From contig CP070688.1 of NCBI GenBank assembly GCA_020353135.1, forward strand, positions 1,351,430-1,359,005: a stretch of 7,576 nt of DNA, written 5' to 3'. The DNA comes from Chloroflexota bacterium. GTDB lineage: Bacteria > Chloroflexota > Anaerolineae > Promineifilales > Promineifilaceae. How positions within the stretch are numbered: the stretch's first letter is position 1; every line of letters begins with the position of its first letter. Position numbers and translations under genes: made by a program. The notes under the pieces are model-generated. The model had not been told where the DNA came from, did not search any database, and worked only from the letters and a program-made list of their open reading frames with translations. This document shows, one piece after another, positions 5,735-7,576 of the stretch.

Positions 5735-6367
5735 ATGGACTTTTTCCCGCTTGATATCTTCATGGCGATTCTGATCACCATGGGGCCGCTGAAAGTGGTC
5801 CTGGTTTATGGCGAAGCGACCCGCCATCTCAGTCCCGAACAACGGCGAAGGATCGCGATCAAGGCCGTTGGAGTAGCGGCCGTCGTCGGCTTGTTGTTCA
5901 TCGTTCTGGGAAAGTTTCTGCTTGACCTGTTCCACTTCTCAATCGGCGCATTGACAGTTGCCGGCGGGGCCATCCTATTCATTTTCGCCGTCACCATGGT
6001 CTTATCAGGCGGCAACGACGACGATCATGGCGCCGGGGAAAAGGACCCGACGAATATCGCCGTCTTCCCACTGGCCATGCCCCTGATGGCGACGCCTATT
6101 GGCATCGTGTATCTGACTATTCTATCAGTCACCTTCGACGAGGCAGAAGTCACGCTGCTCATCATCGCGCTGATGTTGCTGATCGTCATGCTGATCAACC
6201 TTGGCGTTCTCCTGTTTGAGAGCCGGATCCTGAAGTATATTGACCCCCAGGCATTTGGCGTGGCCGAACGGATTCTAGGCATCTTGCTGGCAGCGTTGGC
6301 CGTTCAGACGATCCTCATCGGTCTTCGGGAACTGGGCATCGTAGCAGCACAGGCCGGACATGGATGA
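5735..6367 (+). CDS. MarC-like integral membrane protein
   Basis: This 210-residue protein has six predicted membrane helices (about 5-27, 42-64, 68-92, 109-131, 139-163, 174-197), the layout of the MarC/UPF0056 family. The 'FPLAMPLMATPIGIVYLTI' segment at 111-129 corresponds to the family's 'iPLlaGPGai' re-entrant motif, with G-P-G changed to T-P-I. The first-helix motif 'DPxGxxP' appears as 'MGPLKVV', so this is a divergent member. An acidic loop with DDD lies at 95-97. A good ribosome site (GAAGGA, 5722-5727) stands seven bases before ATG 5735. It follows the repeat gene by 32 bases on the same strand with no terminator visible between. MarC proteins have no settled function; uptake or export of a small molecule linked to the operon is an inference only. 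Confidence 0.75.
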   Translation: MDFFPLDIFMAILITMGPLKVVLVYGEATRHLSPEQRRRIAIKAVGVAAVVGLLFIVLGKFLLDLFHFSIGALTVAGGAILFIFAVTMVLSGGNDDDHGAGEKDPTNIAVFPLAMPLMATPIGIVYLTILSVTFDEAEVTLLIIALMLLIVMLINLGVLLFESRILKYIDPQAFGVAERILGILLAALAVQTILIGLRELGIVAAQAGHG

Positions 6368-6563
6368 AGCGGGCGTGAATCGCTACGGTAAACAAGAACT
6401 GGCGGCCGGCATCGTTTTCTTTGTTGCCTGTGGCTGGCTCATTGTCGATGCGATACTGTCAGTGCCCGAGGAAGCGCCATCTCTATGGCCGCTTGTCCCA
6501 ATGTTCGCGGCGACGGTATGGTACGTCATCAATGAGCACCGACGTTCGAAGAGCCAGGAGTAG
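6360..6563 (+). CDS. Small two-helix membrane protein, unknown function
   Basis: This 67-residue protein has two likely membrane helices, about 13-34 ('LAAGIVFFVACGWLIVDAIL') and 42-57, followed by a basic tail 'NEHRRSKSQE' that suggests cytoplasmic ends. I recognise no family. The ATG overlaps the stop of the MarC-like gene by eight bases, the same ATGNNTGA arrangement as at the ghaA/LRV junction, so coupled translation is likely. Codon style, rich in GGCCG words, matches the neighbours. It may be a partner subunit of the MarC-like protein. It appears to be the last gene of the operon, since a new promoter follows. Confidence 0.65.
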   Translation: MDEAGVNRYGKQELAAGIVFFVACGWLIVDAILSVPEEAPSLWPLVPMFAATVWYVINEHRRSKSQE

Positions 6564-6594
6564 TCGCGAACCCCAGATCATCTTGAAGTCGCTG

Positions 6595-6623
6595 TTGGCC
6601 CGCTTTGAAGGGGCCTGTATACT
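6595..6623 (+). promoter_or_regulatory. Probable sigma-70 type promoter for the YqaA-like gene
   Basis: TTGGCC (6595-6600) and TATACT (6618-6623) are separated by exactly 17 bases, in the 103-base gap before the next gene. This gives 4 of 6 and 5 of 6 matches to consensus. Transcription would start near 6630, about 37 bases before ATG 6667. Confidence 0.5.
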
Positions 6624-6632
6624 CAACAGGCC
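6612..6632. repeat. Perfect 7-bp inverted repeat around the -10 box
   Basis: GGCCTGT (6612-6618) and ACAGGCC (6626-6632) flank a 7-base centre that contains most of the putative -10 hexamer. As DNA it is a plausible operator; as RNA it would be a 7-bp hairpin at the end of the upstream operon, but no U-run follows, so a Rho-independent terminator is less likely. Confidence 0.5.
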
Positions 6633-6666
6633 GTTATGCGAGTGACATCGACAAGTACGTATTGCC

Positions 6667-7038
6667 ATGGATCTGTTCACTAGCCCGCTGGCCTGGGCGG
6701 TCGTGCTGACGTTTACCATCATCGGCGTTGCCGGCAGCGTGCCCACTTACTACCTCGGCCAGAAGGGCATGCCGGCTATCCGCGAGAAGTATCCACAAGT
6801 TCCTGAAGAGCGCTGGGCGCAAGTGCAGGGCTGGTTTGATCGTTGGGGGGCTTTGATATTGTTGCTGACGGTATTGCCTGGATTTGGCACCATCATCCCG
6901 CCGCTGGCCGGGGCCAATGGGATCCGTTTCATCTTCTTCATCTTAATGGTGGGCCTGGCCAAGCTCATCAGGTTCTGGGTGCTTGCCCTACTCGTATTTG
7001 GCAGCACAAGGGCGCTGCGCAACTGGTTGCAGTCATAA
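6667..7038 (+). CDS. YqaA/DedA-like (VTT domain) small membrane protein
   Basis: This 123-residue protein resembles the SNARE-associated/VTT family, nearest in style to YqaA. A first helix (about 8-30) ends in 'VPTYYLGQKG', a polar segment with 'WAQVQGWFDRWGAL' (50-63) follows, then 'VLPGFGTIIPPLAGANGIRF' (69-88), which matches the family's re-entrant loop where 'R-x-P-G' is usual. A final helix 'KLIRFWVLALLVFG' lies at 99-112. It is shorter than most DedA proteins (about 200 residues). An in-frame stop at 6643-6645 rules out a longer N-terminus, so it is a compact member or has lost its end. The ribosome site is weak. DedA proteins act in membrane lipid or proton-linked transport; the exact role here is unknown. 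Confidence 0.65.
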   Translation: MDLFTSPLAWAVVLTFTIIGVAGSVPTYYLGQKGMPAIREKYPQVPEERWAQVQGWFDRWGALILLLTVLPGFGTIIPPLAGANGIRFIFFILMVGLAKLIRFWVLALLVFGSTRALRNWLQS

Positions 7039-7102
7039 ATGCGCGGCCTGGCCGGACCCTGGCATGTTCAGCCCTCGGGGGAGGCCAAAAGGTGAGGCCG
7101 AG
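7039..7102. other. Convergent intergenic gap
   Basis: Both flanking genes end into this 64-base gap, so transcription should terminate here from both sides. The only structure I see is CCTC-GGGG-GAGG at 7073-7084, a 4-bp stem followed by AAAA (7087-7090). It is too weak to call a terminator. Confidence 0.4.
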
Positions 7103-7576
7103 CTACTGGTCAGCTGGGGGCGGGGCTGATCCTCTGGCGACGGACGAGGATGGCCTGGTATTCACCGTGAGTTGGAAGACGTCCGGCCGGGCGTAATGGC
7201 CGGTGACGTCGAAATCAAACTTGCCTTCGGCCACCTTGGCCAGGTCCAGTTCGGCCGTCAGGATCCCTTCTTCGCCGAACAACGGGCCGGCGAGCACGTG
7301 GCCAAGGGGCGAGATGATAGCGCTGCCGCCCCGCGAGAGCAGGTGGGGTTGATCGGCCAGTTCGTCCTGGCCTTCGAATTCGTCCGGGTACATGTCCTTG
7401 GTGAAGTATTGATTGCAGCCGACGACGTAACAGCGGCCTTCGCAGGCGATGTGGCGCAGGGTGGCTTGCCACGAATCGCGGCTATCGGCCGTCGGCGCCA
7501 GGTAGATCTCCACCCCTTGATCGTACATGGCCATGCGGGCCAGGGGCATATAGTTTTCCCAGCAAATCAAGCCGCC
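7103..7576 (-). CDS. Nitrilase (carbon-nitrogen hydrolase family), C-terminal half
   Basis: Read on the minus strand, the frame is open from the window edge (7576) to the TAG at 7105-7103, so the 5' half lies outside; the TTG at 7570 is not a real start. The first visible residues '[11 protein letters not shown]' hold the catalytic cysteine (codon 7564-7562) in the context typical of branch-1 true nitrilases, which convert nitriles to acids plus ammonia, rather than amidases. '[16 protein letters not shown]' and '[16 protein letters not shown]' are further family blocks. The catalytic Glu and Lys would lie upstream. The C-terminal tail ('[17 protein letters not shown]') is low in complexity. 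Substrate cannot be told; related enzymes act on aliphatic, aryl or cyano compounds. Confidence 0.85.
   Translation of the reverse strand, partial: GGLICWENYMPLARMAMYDQGVEIYLAPTADSRDSWQATLRHIACEGRCYVVGCNQYFTKDMYPDEFEGQDELADQPHLLSRGGSAIISPLGHVLAGPLFGEEGILTAELDLAKVAEGKFDFDVTGHYARPDVFQLTVNTRPSSSVARGSAPPPADQ

Overview
The window looks like a bacterial chromosome segment of moderately high GC. Its coding regions are strikingly rich in the word GGCCG. The gene content and sequence style (HigBA and MntA/HepT toxin-antitoxin genes, HypAB-type nickel chaperones, variant leucine-rich repeats) would suit a member of the Chloroflexota, but that placement is a guess because no rRNA or marker gene is present.

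Left part (1-1909): an accessory, partly decayed zone. It opens with the 3' end of a HigB-type toxin gene and a HigA antitoxin cut off after 27 codons. A small cupin gene starts exactly on the HigA remnant's stop codon. An apparently intact MntA (nucleotidyltransferase antitoxin) / HepT (HEPN toxin) pair follows, joined by an ATGA overlap. After a 168-base spacer comes a short-chain dehydrogenase pseudogene, with a stop at codon 3 and an internal deletion that joins the N-terminal nucleotide-binding end to the C-terminal tail.

Centre (1910-6563): a tightly packed six-gene cluster behind an AT-rich promoter region with a consensus TATAAT. The genes are a ureohydrolase-family enzyme, a HypB-like GTPase, a HypA-like zinc/nickel protein, a 481-residue protein of 26-residue variant leucine-rich repeats, a MarC-like membrane protein and a small two-helix membrane protein. 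Gaps are 7, -1, -8, 32 and -8 bases. A ureohydrolase beside a dedicated HypA/HypB pair, with no hydrogenase or urease genes in view, matches the nickel-dependent guanidine hydrolase system (GdmH with GhaA/GhaB, characterised in Synechocystis). The enzyme would split guanidine into urea and ammonia and the two chaperones would load nickel. The repeat protein and the two membrane proteins are the least explained and potentially new parts.

Right part (6564-7576): a likely new promoter whose -10 box lies inside a perfect 7-bp inverted repeat drives a short YqaA/DedA-like membrane protein. A nitrilase gene converges on it from the minus strand and is cut by the window edge just upstream of its catalytic cysteine.
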